Counted from the stretch's first letter, positions 1 through 14,700 are shown. The stretch: DNA of 64,000 nucleotides from Dryas octopetala (GCA_963921425.1 OY992835.1:19220001-19284000), one strand, 5' to 3'. Notes: generated from the sequence alone by a model not told the origin. Program-made: numbers and translations.

Positions 1-3000
1 TGCCCCAATGGATGCAGAAGACCTCACTGAAAAAATTCTAGATGGCCTTGGAGAAGAATACAAAGAACTTGTCCGGGCCGTTCAGGCTCGTGACAACCCA
101 ATCTCGTTTGAGGAGCTTCATGAAAAGCTGCTCTCCTTTGAAGCTTCACTTCCTGTTCACTCAAAGCCCGAGCTTCACCACCCTATTACAGCCAATCCTG
201 CCAATCGGACATCTTTCACCACCAACAATTGGCGACCCAACCATTCAGGCAACACTTGGCGTCCCAACTCCAATTCCTCCTCTCAACCAGGTCAAACCAC
301 TTGGCGTCCACCCTCTCAAAATTGGCGGCCATCTTCTACTTCTAGCCCCTCAAACCGCAACAACAATCGGCCTCCACCACGCCCATATCAAGGCTACTGT
401 CAAGTCTGTGGTGTCCAAGGTCATACTGCCAAGCGTTGTCCATCCTTTCAATTTGTGGCTGTTCAATCCTCCTCTGCTGCTGGATCTCCGGCCAATACCA
501 GACCGTGGCAACCTCAAGCTCAATTTGCAGCAAGCTCTAACACCAAACCAAATTGGCTACTCGACAGTGGAGCATCCCACCATGTCACTACAGACCTGAG
601 TAACCTGTCTCTTCACACTCCATATCATGGTTCTGATGATGTTATGATCGGTGATGGTACCAATCTCTCTATCTCTCACACTGGCTCCCTCTCCCTCTCC
701 TCAACAAACCATTCCTTCACTTTAAATGATGTTCTTTGTGTCCCTAACATGCAAAAGAATTTAATCTCTATCTCTCAATTTTGCTCCTCAAATAATACTT
801 CTGTTGAATTCTTACCCTCTTGTTTTCATGTGAAGGACCTTAGCACAGGAAGCATTCTCCTGACCGGCGGTACCAACGCAGGCGTGTATGAATGGCCAGC
901 ATCCTCACCTCCTGTCACTTCCCCAATCTTTGCACTCTCCCACATCAAAACCACTTCTTCAAATTGGCATCACCGCCTTGGTCATCCAGCCTTTCCTATT
1001 TTAAAATTTATTATTTCCAATTATCATTTACAATCTTCTTCTCCCATGCCAAAAGAATTCTCATGTAATGCTTGTCATATTAATAAAAGTCATAAGTTAT
1101 CTTTTTCAAATTCTTCACTTGTCTCTACTAAACCATTGGAAATAATCTTTTCTGATGTATGGACCTCCCCAATTTTGTCGCAAGATGGTTTTAAGTATTA
1201 TGTGATATTTGTTGATCATTTTACCAAATATATATGGTTCTATCCTCTCAAACGAAAATCAGATGTGCATGACATTTTTCAAAAATATAAACCTCTTGTA
1301 GAAAATTACTTCAAACAAAAAATAATCACTCTTTATTCAGACAATGGGGGAGAGTATATCGGTCTTAAACATTTTTTATCTCACCATGGCATCACTCACT
1401 TAACTACACCACCTCATACTCCAGAACACAATGGATACTCAGAAAGAAGACACAGACATATTGTGGAAACTGGCCTGTCTCTCCTTTCTCATGCATCTAT
1501 TCCCACCACATTTTGGCCCCATGCCCTTGCCACTGCCGTTTATTTGATTAATAGAATGCCCACTCCTGGACTTAACTTTACATCTCCATATGAGGCAATT
1601 TTTCAAAAGAGTCCTAACTACTCCAAATTGAAGGTTTTCGGCTGCCTATGTTACCCATGGCTTCGACCATATACATCTCATAAATTAGAACCTAAATCTC
1701 AACCTTGTGTATTTTTGGGATACTCTCTATCCCAAAGTGCTTACATCTGTTTCAATCTCTCCACCTCCAAAACATATGTGTCTCGCCATGTCCAATTTGT
1801 TGAAACTAATTTTCCATATACATCACTCCCTACTGACCTCTCCCATTTAGCCACCACCAATCCAACCCAATGGTTTCCACCTGTCATTCCCATTCCCGTC
1901 CCTACTACCCCGTCGCTGGTCACCACCACGCCATCAGTGGACCGCCCTCAGGAGCTGCTGTCTTCTACAGGTCAGTCACACTTTCATTCCACTGCACCAT
2001 TACTGCACAATCCTATCTCAATCTCTCCAATACCACAAGCCCACACCGAGCCCACATCACCCATACTACAAACCGAGCCCACCCCACCCATGCCACACAC
2101 CCAGACCACCCCACCCATGCCACAAACCGCGACCACCACACCCATGCCACAAACCGCGACCACCCCCCCTATGCCACCAACCGAGCCCACCCCACCTGCC
2201 CTGCAAACCCAAGTCCAACCTTCACCATCTTCACCCCCACTGCCACCACCTCCCACCCGCCACCCTATGCTTACCCGAGCCAAAAACAACATTGTTAAAC
2301 CAGTTCAAAAACTCAATCTTCTTTCCATTAAGTCACCATCACCAATCCTTGAACCCACCTCTATCACTCAAGCCATCAAAGATCCTAACTGGCGTCAAGC
2401 CATGTCTGAAGAGTACAATGCACTTGTTTGTAATGGCACATGGGAGCTTGTTCCTTCTGCCGGTATTACCAATTTGGTAGGTTGTAAATGGGTTTTCCGC
2501 ATTAAAAGGCTTTCTGACGGTTCTATTGACAGGTACAAGGCTCGCCTTGTAGCTAAAGGCTTTCATCAACGGCCCGGTGTGGATTTTCATGAGACCTTCA
2601 GTCCAGTTATTAAGCCCACTACTGTTCGATTAGTTCTCAGTATTGCTGTAAGTAATGGGTGGTCACTTCGGCAACTGGATATCAATAACGCCTTCTTGCA
2701 GGGTCACCTCACCGAAACTGTTTTCATGGCACAACCACCAGGTTTCGTGGACCCGGATCATCCAACACATGTTTGTAAGCTACATAAGGCCATATATGGT
2801 CTCAAGCAAGCCCCACGTGCCTGGTACCATGAGTTGCGCCAATTTCTCTTACAATCTGGGTTCCGCATCTCCCATTCAGACACATCTCTTTTCATATATA
2901 ATTGCTCTGGCTCCATTCTTTATTTATTGGTGTATGTGGATGACATTATCCTAACGGGTAACAATGTTGCAGCTGTCACAGAGTTTGTTGCTTCCTTAGC

Positions 3001-4121
3001 TGGCCGCTTCTCTCTCAAAGACCTTGGGTCCTTATCTTATTTTTTGGGTGTTGAGGTTCTTCCTCATTCTAATGGTCTTTTACTTTCACAGAAGGGTTAT
3101 ATTGATGACTTGCTGAAACGCACGCACATGCAAGGTGCTAAACCGGTCCTAACGCCATTGCCTACTAGTTCTTCTACAATTTCTCTTGCCCATGGCACTC
3201 TTCTTCTTGACCCCACTCAATATCGTGCCACTGTTGGGAGTCTGCAGTATCTCTCTCTTACTCGGCCCGATATCTCCTACGCCGTCAACAAGATGTCCCA
3301 ATTTATGCACCGCCCTACTACGGAACATTGGGCTCTTGTGAAACGCATCTTGCGTTATCTCAGTGGTACCATGTCCAAAGGCCTTCTCCTTCACCGTAGT
3401 TCACCCATGTCTCTTCATAGTTTTTCGGACACCCTTCATGCATTTTCAGACGCCGACTGGGCTGGTAACAGAGACAATTACTCTTCCACTGGTGCTTATC
3501 TTGTGTATTTGGGTAAAAATCTGATTTCTTGGAGTTCTAAAAAGCAATCCACTGTTGCTCGATCATCTACCGAAGCCGAGTATCGCTCTGTGGCGGCTAC
3601 TTCTGCTGAACTCCGTTGGGTGTGCTCTCTTCTGTCTGAACTTGGTATTCACGTCTTTGCTATGCCTGTCATATATTGTGATAACGTGGGTGCCACACAA
3701 CTCAGCTCCAACCCTGTTTTTCACTCTCGCATGAAGCATGTGGCTGTTGATTACCACTTTATCCGGGATCAGGTACAATCTGGCATGCTACGGGTAGCCC
3801 ATGTCTCCTCTGTAGATCAACTTGCTGATCTTCTGACCAAACCTTTATCTACAGCTCGCTTTCAGTTGCTCTGTTCCAAGATTGGCCTCTTTGATCGTGG
3901 CTCATCTTGAGGGGGCATGTAAGAGATGTATCTTGTGTAACTGCTGTATTCAAATGTTTTCAAACTTGAATTATTGTTTCAGCTGATTGGTCTTCTAGGA
4001 TTCCTTAAGAATAGGTCTTCCAGTTTTATAGATAATTAAGTCTTAGTTTTATAGATAATTAAGTCTTTTACTTGTATATATCTAGCTGCTGTTGTGAATA
4101 AAGTTTCAAGATTTCCAATCA
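1..4121 (+). mobile_element. Ty1/copia LTR retrotransposon, 5' end outside window
   Basis: One long open frame covers the visible gag-pol region (8-3910, about 1300 residues, start cut by the window edge). Parts in order are the end of gag with a CCHC zinc knuckle near residue 130 (CQVCGVQGHTAKRC), protease (LLDSGASHH, about residue 183), GAG-pre-integrase (WHHRLGHP), the integrase core, reverse transcriptase (YVDDIILTG near nt 2935) and RNase H (nt 3420-3870). The order protease-integrase-RT-RNase H defines copia. A polypurine tract (gagggggca) sits just before a short 3' LTR. The visible part looks whole, without breaks, which suggests a fairly recent insertion; the 5' LTR needed for dating is not in the window. 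Confidence 0.95.
3918..4121 (+). repeat. Probable 3' LTR of the copia element (about 204 bp)
   Basis: The LTR is called from the TG directly after the polypurine tract to a CA at 4121. An AATAAAG polyadenylation-type signal lies at 4097-4103, close to the end. The right boundary is uncertain because the 5' LTR and its target duplication lie outside the window. Confidence 0.55.
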
Positions 4122-5155
4122 CCTTTTTGGTTAATCTCTATATGTAGTAGACTACTAGTCAAAAATTCCCTTTGTATATATGGTCTGATTGTAGCTTAGC
4201 TATTTGATTTTAGCCTTCTAAACAGTGGTTGATTACAATAAACATAGATGTATATATATTTACAGTTGAAATCATGAGGCTGTATATTCCATTGTTTTGA
4301 TGGTCATTGCATTAGCAATATGATTATAAGATCTAGCAGTATATATGATAGAATGAAATGCTTTGTCTTATGAAGTTGTTAGTAGAGTTGTGCACATATC
4401 TAACACTGTCACATTGACGCTGATGATAGAACTCTGAGGATAGAAGCCGCCACAACATGTTCTGGCCATGTTGTTAGATTGTTTGACATAATATATAATC
4501 AAATTGTTAATATGAATTCCACACACTCCAATAAACATCCATCTGGCCACTAATATAAGACTATTATGATGATCACAACATGCCATACATTTTGACAAGT
4601 TAACTTTTTCATAATTTGTATATTTTCATCATCACTTGGTTTACATCTTCAATTATAAGCAAAGCATTCATAGTGAGAGAGATATTGAACCTTCAAACCT
4701 AAGGCATTCCATCTTATAATATTTTCACACTATTAAGGCATCCCATTCCCATCTCATAATGTGAAAATAATGTAATTTTTTATTTTATCAAAAATGAAAA
4801 TAATTAATTTATAGGGATTATAATGAAATATTGGGAACTTTTTTTTTTTTCCTTAAACACGTGCCGATCACGTGCCCGTCATCACCATGCCAAAGCCACC
4901 ACAACAGATCAAAGTGAGAAACAAGAGAGGCATAAAGCATTGGATCTGATTTCAAGCTTCATCAGATCTATCTCTCTCTCTCTCTCTCTATCTTTACTCT
5001 CATGATCACATTCGCTTCCCTTTTAAACTTGTTTCCGTACAATTTTCCAAGTCTCCAAACAAAATTTAACGGAACCAGAAATCGCAGTTAAATTTTTGAG
5101 CTGTAGATTTGGGAAAAGCTTCAAGCTTTTTCTGCCGCTGAGAACGAAATAAGAA
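4122..5155. other. Intergenic, promoter and 5' UTR side of ARPC1
   Basis: AT-rich sequence with no convincing gene. The last 300 bases hold a short CT microsatellite (about 4972-4990) and the likely 5' leader of ARPC1. No element with clear ends was recognised. Confidence 0.6.
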
Positions 5156-5353
5156 ATGGCGGCAGTCGAAGTGCACCGGTTCGCTCAGTGCATCACTTGC
5201 CATGCTTGGAGCGCTGATCGTTCCAGTAAGCTTTCCAGCCTTTCTAATCCATTTTCTACTTTCTGATTTCTGTTTGGATGCTGGGAAAATATGGGATTAC
5301 GAAAAGCAAAATAAGAGTCAAGTTTTCTTTTTAAATTAGATTTTTAATGCTTT

Positions 5354-5413
<60 letters not shown>

Positions 5414-6791
5414 TGTGTGTCTGTCTGTCTGTCTGTCTGTCTGGGTATTGGAAGAAATGCTCAGCTCAGAGCTTGGAGCCAATACAGTTCTCGAACTAAT
5501 GTGAAGATTCTGGGTTTAGAACTTTGGCTTCATTTTTTATTGGCACTTTTTCGGAAGCCAAACAAAGCATTTTTTTTCTTTTGCGTGAAAAGATCGTGGG
5601 TTCGATTATTCTGCTGTTAAGCTTTAATCTTTTCTGCTTATTAAGGAGAAAAAACTTCCCCGGGTAGTCACAGGCTATTATTAGTTTTTTTACTTTAACA
5701 AACGGAAAATTTTGATGTCGCTTCCGGGTGTGACGGTTGTGAACACAGGCTTAAGCTTTGATTAAAGTGTGGTTTTAAATTAGGACAATATTTAGGTATT
5801 TAGTATTTGTAGTGTTGTAATTTGATCATTCCTATTTTCTGGTAGTGCTGGCATTTTGTCCCAACAACAATGAAGTTCACATCTATGCTCTGTTGCAAGG
5901 CAAGTGGGAGAAGCTGCATGTTCTTCAAAAGGTACATTGTTCAGATTTATGGGCTTGCAAGAATAGTTGTCTAAAACCAATTTGGACTATAATATTCACC
6001 TGCAGCCTCGATATGAATACGAGGAAAGATAATTTTTTGAGAAAATTTGCAACTCTCCAATTTTTACTGAAGACGATTAAAAATTCCAAATTAAACCAGT
6101 TGCATAATTTTGATAAACCTCCACACAATGTGATACATGCTATTTGATACAAATTTGATGGCTTCTTGGAAGGTTCTGCACTGCAACATGTGCAAAATAT
6201 AGTCTTTGAGGGATTTGTAATGAATTTTTTACTTTTTGGTTACAGAGATTTGTCATTATTTGTGTTTTCTGTTTTGTTGTCTTTCTTTCTTTTGCTTATT
6301 ATCTGCTGCCACCAGCCAAAAAGAAACAAGCCTTAAGGCTAGAATTTTAAAAAGACATTCATTATCCCTTTCTGGGCTTGATACCTGTCCCTTCTTTCTA
6401 TTGTTATTTCATTGGAGTTTTCTTTGCTTTGTTGGATGGTCTTATTATATCTATTCATTGATGGATTATATATTCGTCGTCGTTGATTGTGAGCTTATTA
6501 CCTGCAACTAATATCATGGGGTTCAATTTGTTTTGTTATTGCTTATTCATGTCTGGATTATTGTATCATGGTGTTACTTAGTTTTGATAAAGAGAATGCA
6601 TGGAAAATATATTAAGCAATATTTTATTCTATCCTGTCACAGCATGACCAAATTGTATCTGGAATAGACTGGAGTGCAAAATCAAACAAAATTGTTACTG
6701 CATCCCATGATCGGAATTCGTAAGTACCTATGTGGTTTAAGATACTTTTGGTTTTGTGATTTATTTAATAAAATAAAAGTCATGAGTTATG

Positions 6792-6841
<50 letters not shown>

Positions 6842-9800
6842 TATTATTTGTCTTTCTTTCATTTATTTATGCATTAACCTCTGTTTCCGAAACTAGTTAT
6901 GTCTGGAACCTAGAAGGCTCAGAGTGGGTACCAACCCTTGTAATCCTTAGGCTAAATCGTGCTGCACTTTGTGTTCAGTGGAGTCCAAAAGGTATTGAAG
7001 CACTTTTTTTCTTGACTCTTAGTGTTTTTGAATCCTTATCCCTTGTCTTAAACTATCAGCTTATTTTTATGGGATTCAAATGGTTGTATTTTAACTTTCA
7101 TGTACCATCTGTCCGTTTGGGCATAATAATCTGATGTCACACCTTCATGTGTAAGGAGGAGCCCAGATTCATGAGTATTAACATCCTGAATTGTGTACAT
7201 ATCAAACAGACTAGTAGTGGTAGGATAATAAATTATGATTTGATAAATTACACTAATTAGAAAGTTTATATGTGCGTGTGTGTGAATTTCAACATCGGCA
7301 TTTACTGTGTAATCCGGTCAAGAGTTTGACATCCTGATGGGATGTTGTGCACAACCTTTTTGAGAGGACATCCCACAGGAGAACAACCCTCACATATAAG
7401 TAAATAAATTAATTAAAAAAAAAATTCAAAACTTCATTATAGGAGACATTTTGCATATATTTTATGAGAATTATGATCTAGTCTTTGGAAAAAAAAAGTT
7501 GATTATAAACTGGAGTTCTTGGTTATCCACACTAATCTGGTAGTAAAGCTTATTGTGTTTTGCAATGGAAGGATAGAAGTGAGACATTGCCAATATTATA
7601 ATTTCACCAGAAATTGCATCCACAAGATGTGCTGCCCACCAGGAACACGTGCTCAAACTTGTTCATAAATTTTCTTTTGTTTTCCCTGTTGGCTGTCACC
7701 TTTCCGGTGATGTCGATTTCCATTGCGTGTTATTTGTAGGTTACTTCTAGGAAATGCAAATGTGAATAGGAAATTTTTTCACTCTTTCAGTGTCATGCAA
7801 CTCTAATGTTTATGCCTTTTTCTGTACCCTCAGAGAACAAGTTTGCTGTTGGAAGCGGGGCAAAAACTGTTTGTATATGCTACTATGAGCAAGAGAATAA
7901 CTGGTAAGTAGCCTATTGCCTGCAGTTTCTTTATTGTTCAAATTGTTCTGCTTAGCTAAATTTGTTCAATATCATTTAATGATTAGAATTTCCTTCTAAT
8001 TTGTATTGCTTTTTTGTTGGTTAGTGGTTAATGTTTGTATCTATACCCTTTTCCAGGTGGGTCAGTAAACTTATCAGGAAAAGACATGACTCTTCTGTGA
8101 CAAGTGTTGCTTGGCATCCCAATAATGTGCGTATGTTCTCAGTACCACATTTTGTTTGTGTTTTTTTGGTACATATTCAAAGCAGTTGCATGCATGTCCA
8201 TCATGTTTGGGAAAGCCCCATGGTAGTTATTGTTTTCATAAATTCTGGTCCCCAGTGCATGTGGATTGGAGAGTTTGCATGCACCTGGGGCTTGCCCTCC
8301 TCACCCAAGGTGGGAGATCAGGGTGTCCTCATTGTCAATAAGTTATTTTAGGAATGCTAATCCTTTGTTTATTCTTGGATCTTTTCTGATTTTATATCTT
8401 GTCTCCTGAACTAATTAGTATTTTAATCAAGTTATCTTTCATGTTATACCTTTGTGTGAGTTATCTTTACCTTGACATGGTCTCTACTGGACTGTTGGCA
8501 AAGATTCATGTTTGATTGTTAGTTGTCGATACTAATTGCTTAGTAATTAGCCATTTACCATGTTTAAGTATTCATATTGTGCTCATTCTTTGCAGATTCT
8601 TCTTGCAACAGCATCTACAGATGGAAAATGCCGAATATTTTCGACTTATATAAAGATCGTCGATGCAAAGTATGTGACATGTACTTGTAGAGCTGTCTTT
8701 CTTCATATTTAGTCTAATTCTTATGTTAGTTATGCTATTTTATGAATATAATTGCTCAATGGAAATTTTGCAGGGATTCAAAAACAGGCTCATCTTCAGA
8801 TTCAAAATTTGGAGAGGTGCAGAATCTTTCCTTATAGAAACAAGATAGTTTTATGCTCCTGCTTCTTGGTTTGTTTACACATTTTATCATAAAGAGTTGG
8901 TGATAGTTACCTGTTGAAATGAAATAATGTTCTAAATTTAGAATTAGAAACTAGCCACCAAACCATATTCTCATATTTTTACAACAATTCATCAAATTTC
9001 TATAGATTAGTGGTGAAGTTGCTGGGTTTGGAGACGTTAGGGAGTGGTATCATATTGTTTTCTGGCTACTCCATTCACCCCTATTTTTTTGTTTTTTCCC
9101 CTTTCTGTTGAAGCAAATCTCACTTATTTCTTTCTGGTGAAACAGCAAATTCTTCAGCTTGATCTCTCGTCTTCTTGGTCATTTGGTGTGAGGTGGTCAC
9201 CAAGTGGGAATACCTTAGCATATGTAGGTCAGACACATCTCCCCTTTGCATGTTCTTTACAAAGATGAAAAGTTTCTGCCATAGCATATCTTGGCAACTG
9301 GCTTGTGTAGTTTATTATTATTTATCATTTTCCACTCACTGATTTCCTCTTTTTGGTATTATACAGGCCATAATTCTATGATTTACTTTGTTGATGATGT
9401 GGGACCTTCTCCTTTGGCCCAAAATGTTGCATTCCGTGATTTGCCTCTCCGTGATGTGGGTCAGCATCCACTCTTGTTAACTTTTTGAGACTCTAAATGT
9501 CTTCTCCACATATAAATAACTAACCTATTTCTAACTGGATATTGTCAATCAATATGCGGCACATATTCAGGTTTTATTTCTTTCTGAAAGATTAGTCATA
9601 GGTGTGGGATTTGATTGCAGCCCAATGGTTTTTGCAGCAGATGAAAGTGGAATATGGTAAATTCTTTATGCGTTGGTAAATTCTTTTGCCTGATGGCTTT
9701 ATTCTTTGAAGGAGGATAGTGAAGCAATAGCTTTGTTCTTTTCTCTGTAGGAGTTTTATCAAATTTCTTGGGGAAAGAAAGACAGCATCTTCAGGTCCAA

Positions 9801-10524
9801 AATATGGTTCACAGGTAAATACCTGGTTTTTTATATGCTATATGTATTATGTGTTTATGCAGTTTTTTTTCCTTGTTATGTTATGGGCTACAACAGCGCT
9901 TGCATCACATTATGCTATCCTTTTTCCTATTTTTTTATTGGCTGGTTTTTTCTTACTTTTTTCACTTGCAGTTTTCTGCATCATTTGGAAAGCTATATGG
10001 CTCACCGAAACATGGATTGAGCAATGATACAAATGACCATTCAAGATCACGAGGAGGTGTCCATGAGAACTGCATCAAGTACTCCATTGTTGCTTCTCTT
10101 TAGACATTCACTGTTTGATAGCCCCACTTCCACTCCAAATGTTATGCATCCACCCTACCTGTCATGCATAAGTCTGACTGATGAATTGTGTGGATGACCA
10201 ACAACTGAGAGTGGATTTGGGGCAACTTTTATTTGTCATTTGTGTTAATAGATTTTTCGGAGTGAAAAGTGCATGACATTCTTTCTTGGTAACTGTAGTT
10301 GTATCGTGCCGCTTGGAAATCCAGGGAGTTCTAAAGTAAAGCGCTTCAGCACATCAGGTAAATAAATGTTAATTTTTTGTTTCTAATTGCTTATTCTAAA
10401 GTCCTTTTCTATTTTCCAGAGGATCCTCTATCATTAATTCTAACACACTGGCATCACAGGATTGGATGGAAAAGTTGTTGTCTGGGATCTGGAGAACCAA
10501 TCAGATTTATTGGAGTATTTGTAA
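5156..10524 (+). CDS. ARPC1: Actin-related protein 2/3 complex subunit 1 (ARPC1, p41 WD40 subunit)
   Basis: Fifteen exons join in frame to 378 aa: 5156-5225, 5846-5931, 6643-6719, 6897-6991, 7834-7903, 8057-8126, 8596-8669, 8774-8816, 9146-9227, 9367-9455, 9571-9656, 9751-9814, 9972-10078, 10299-10357 and 10460-10524 (TAA). All introns are GT-AG. The protein starts [18 protein letters not shown] and is a WD40 propeller with family-typical stretches such as ISGIDWS-like [62 protein letters not shown] and [12 protein letters not shown]. The length matches plant ARPC1 as I recall it (378 aa). It is the propeller subunit of the Arp2/3 complex, which nucleates branched actin filaments downstream of SCAR/WAVE. 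The ATG is chosen because the family N-terminus follows it directly. Introns 1 and 3 contain microsatellites. Confidence 0.95.
5356..5443. repeat. (TG)n-(TGTC)n microsatellite in ARPC1 intron 1
   Basis: About 28 TG units pass into TGTC units; the whole tract lies inside intron 1. It produces a spurious Val/Cys-rich open frame. Confidence 0.95.
6792..6842. repeat. (CT)n-(CA)n compound microsatellite in ARPC1 intron 3
   Basis: About 13 CT units are followed directly by about 11 CA units, roughly 55 bp before the exon 4 acceptor. Confidence 0.95.
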
Positions 10525-11742
10525 ACCTTCCCCATAAACATAGAATTTCTTTGTGTAATATTGGTGGATATTGGAAATGTTCCTTGTATATTTCAGGTGA
10601 CCGAGTAATTTTGGTAATATTTCTACAGAAGCCTAGGAGAAAATAAACTGCAAATCATGGTGATTTTAGTTTTGTATACCACTTTTTGTATCAATCACTT
10701 AATGTAATGTATTGTCTCGTGTACTCACTGATCAGAAAGGAAAATATTCTCCATTTGATGTGATCAAGAACAATTTACTTATTATTATACATGTTACCTG
10801 TTAATTGTCTGTAAAATGTTACTACACAACTATAAGAGAGTAAAGCAGGCAAGTCCATAGAAAAAAAAATAATTAAAATTTTATTATTACAATTGTTACT
10901 GTTCGTCAATAATTCAACCACATATGTTCTTGATGGACAGTGGCAATGAGTGTTAGGATTAGCAATGAATGTTCACAAGTTAAAAACAAGTTAAAAGTGG
11001 ACTTATGAATCCAAACAAAATCCGTCTGAGTACAATTTAAGACTGATAAGTAAGAGAGAAACTCGAAATGATGCAACATAGAAGGAATCTCTAAAACTAA
11101 TGCACCATATATACTTGCTTGAACACTCTCCCTCACTAAGGACTTGGCGCACCACCTCTTGGATTAAAACCCCCTATCAATAGAAAATCGAAGACTGAAT
11201 GAGAGCTTGCAGCTCACTGAGCCAACCTGGCCATGAAAGTCCCCTGTAGGCTATATCATTGCGAACCACCGCCCCTAGACCATGCAGCCTTGGATGTGTA
11301 CAGCTAGCTGCAGTTCCATGTCGTTTTATTTGGAGTTCCAGGGTGAGGAGACTATGCATGCTTGGTGAGGAGTACAGCGCAAAATCTTGATGCATGGGGT
11401 TGGGGAAGCAGTTTTTAACGCTGCAGTCCCAAACTATATAGGGACCAAAAACAAAGGATGAAGGACTTTTGAAATCGATAGTTTGGACTAAATTGAAACA
11501 CAATTGACATTTTATGGACTATTTTAATACAAAAACGTAAAAAAGAATGCCCGACCCAAACCCGAAGCTCAAGATACCAGATTACCAAACTGTTGGGCAT
11601 TACTTGATCGTCATCAGTCAGTCCGCATTCGACAGCCACCAATCGTCAAAATCTTTAAAACCTTTTATCTCTTGCAGCTGAGCATTTGAGCTTACAATCC
11701 CAGTTGTTGTTGTCGTTGTTGGAGGGAAAGCAAATCAAAACC
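10525..11742. other. Intergenic between ARPC1 and GatA
   Basis: ARPC1 3' UTR and the GatA upstream region. A stretch at about 11,170-11,510 is less AT-rich and opens a 108-aa minus-strand frame that I could not assign. No clear transposon ends were seen. Confidence 0.5.
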
Positions 11743-14700
11743 ATGCTGTCGACACTCCAACCTCCACGCTCACTCTCCCACTTCTGCACTAAACCCACCT
11801 TCCTCCTCCGCCACACCTCCCTTAAACCCCTCTCCTCCTTATCCTCACAGCCCGTCACCCACTCCACCACCACAGACCAATCCCAATCCCCAAACTCCCA
11901 AATCCTCTCCACCCGCCACTCCCTCCTCTCCCGCCATCTCACCGCCACCCAGCTCGCCGAGTCCTTCCTCACCCGCCTCCGCCGCACCGAGCCCCACCTC
12001 CGCTCCTTCCTCCACGTCTCCGACGACGTCCTAGCCCAAGCCCGCCAGCTGGACGAGAAGGTTCAGAGGAATGCGGACCTGGGTCCCCTTGCTGGGGTCC
12101 TTGTAGCTGTCAAAGACAACATCTGTACGGCTGAGATGCCCTCCACGGCTGGGTCGCGTGTTCTAGAGGGCTATACGCCGCCGTATGATGCCACTGCAGT
12201 GAAGAAGATCAAGGAGCTTGGTGGGATTGTGGTGGGCAAGACCAATTTGGATGAGTTTGGCATGGGTAGCACCACTGAAGCCTCTGCCTTTCAGGTTTTG
12301 CTCTTCTGGGTTTCCTTTGTTTTGTGAATGTACTTTGTGGGTTCTGTGTAATTTTTATTCGTGTTATTGAATTTAAAAGAAATTCGTAAAAAAATTGAAC
12401 TTTTTAGTTGAATATTAAAGAGGTTAATTTTAGTGTTTCATGGAAATTTGAAATGGGAGCTACCCTTTTTCTTGTGGGCATTGAAAAAGCTTGTTTTTGT
12501 GTAAGACTCAAAGAGAGTGAGGTTGTGGAAGCTCGTTTCTTTATGTTGGCCACTGGTAACTGGGGTTGGTTTACTCAGGTGGTGCATCTGTTCATTCATT
12601 AGGTGACTGCAAATCCATGGGATATATCTCGGGTGCCGGGAGGGTCGTCTGGAGGCTCAGCTGCAGCTGTGTCTGCAAGGCAGTGTATGGTGTCATTGGG
12701 AAGTGATACTGGTGGAAGTGTGAGGCAGCCAGCATCGTTTTGTGGTGTTGTTGGGCTGAAGCCCACATATGGGCGTGTCTCAAGATTTGGACTTATGGCA
12801 TATGCCTCATCGCTTGATGTCATTGGATGCTTTGGTACTTCTGTTGCTGATACTGGGATTCTTCTTCATGCAATCTCTGGTCATGATAGACTTGATGCCA
12901 CTAGCAGCAAGCGTGTAAGAAAATCTTATAAGTCTGATCTTATTTGTATTGGGTATCTTATCTTGTCATTAGGCATCATGAATGTGAAATTTGCAATTTT
13001 TATTAAACATCTTAACCTGAATGTGATCTTTCTCTTTCAGGAGGTTCCTGACTTTGGATCTCAATTTCTTTCCATTAGTTTGCTAGAATCTAAACCTCTG
13101 AAAGGATTGAGGATTGGTTTGATCTGTGAAACTCTCGATGATGGTGTTGATACTGGAGTATCTTCTGCAATCCGTACTGCTGCTTTGCATCTTGAAGAAT
13201 TAGGTTGCTCTGTAACAGAGGTCGACTTTCTTCTATTATAAACTTCCTTTCTACTTTTAACTGCTTGTACTACTCTGTTTCTTCCCCAAAATTTCATGTA
13301 CACCCCTTCTTGTTTCTTGATTAAAATCTTCTTGAACCATTAACTTGCAGGTCTCACTGCCGTCTTTCTCACTTGGGTTGCCAGCCTACTACATCCTTGC
13401 TTCATCTGAGTCATCTTCAAACTTATCACGTTATGATGGTGTCAGGTAATGTGCAGAGAAGAATTGTTAAACATATTCTCAAAACTTCCTCTTTGCATGC
13501 TACATTATTAGCATTATGGATATTCTTACTCTTCATGATTTTTTTTTGTCAACATCCAGGTATGGAAACCAAGTTGTTGCTGATGAGCTGAACTCTTTAT
13601 ACATGGATTCCCGAGCCATGGGATTTGGTTCTGAGGTAATCTATATATAGATGGCTAGTCAACACTGTTCTTCCATACTCTCTTGGGTTTTGAAGTTTCT
13701 ATAAACCAAAGCATCATTACACTGCTCCTGGTCTAGTTATAGTCTTGACTTAAAACACGGAAGTTCAAATTAGACTCATACCAGTTAGTGACTTAATTTT
13801 AATGGTTATGTTTTTGCAGGTCAAACGGAGAATTCTGACGGGAACATATGCCCTTTCAGCTGGTTATTATGATGCATATTATAAGCGCGCCCAGCAGGTA
13901 CCGTGATGATCGTGCTAAATTTTTGCATTTTCAAAATTAGTTGTAGTCCTAACCAAAAATTAGATTTTTGGTGTCAGGAGTCATCCTATATTAGTGTTTG
14001 AATCCCTTAGCATTCCAAAAAGCAAATGGGAACTCATGGAAAATCATTTATCTCAGGATTCACCTGACAATGATCTTGTATTCTCAAATTCTATTCATTA
14101 ATGATTTCTTGGGGTAGTTTACCAGTGCTACAGTGGTTTCTGGACTTTATTTATAAACATATCATACAAACTCACTATAGTAGCTCATTCATGGTTACTT
14201 CACTATGATGGTTATGCTCTCAGCTTCGTAATTCTATGGCTTTTTGGTGTTCAAGAAGGAATTAATGATTGTTATCGTGCTTTAGGTGAGGACTGTTATT
14301 CAGAAAAGCTTCAAGGCAGCGCTGGATGAACATGACATCCTAATTTCACCTGCTGCTCCATCAGCTGCTTATAAGATTGGTAGGCTGGTTAACCATACAT
14401 GTATGTTTTTTCTATTTTGTGTTAAATTACATGTTTTTCTGCAAATCAACCATTTGCTTGTATCTTTCCAGGTGAAAAGAAAAACGATCCATTAGCAATG
14501 TATGCAGGGGACATAATGACTGTGAGCACTTTCTCTGAGTACCACAAATTTTAGTTTTCTGCAGGACTGTTCAAATTTCTTTTTCAAAGCAATTTTTTGG
14601 CTAGGGTTTGGGTGTGGGGGAGAATAGATGCCTCCAATTCTTTTCACAAGTTTGATTACTGTTGCTCCTAGTGTCAACCATGTCTTGCTAGTATGTTCAT

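Noticed and set aside
5357-5620. 87-aa open frame starting with Cys-Val repeats
   Set aside because: Translation of a TG microsatellite in ARPC1 intron 1.
11177-11503. 108-aa minus-strand frame between ARPC1 and GatA
   Set aside because: No recognisable motif and no promoter or splice context; possibly a decayed element but not supportable.
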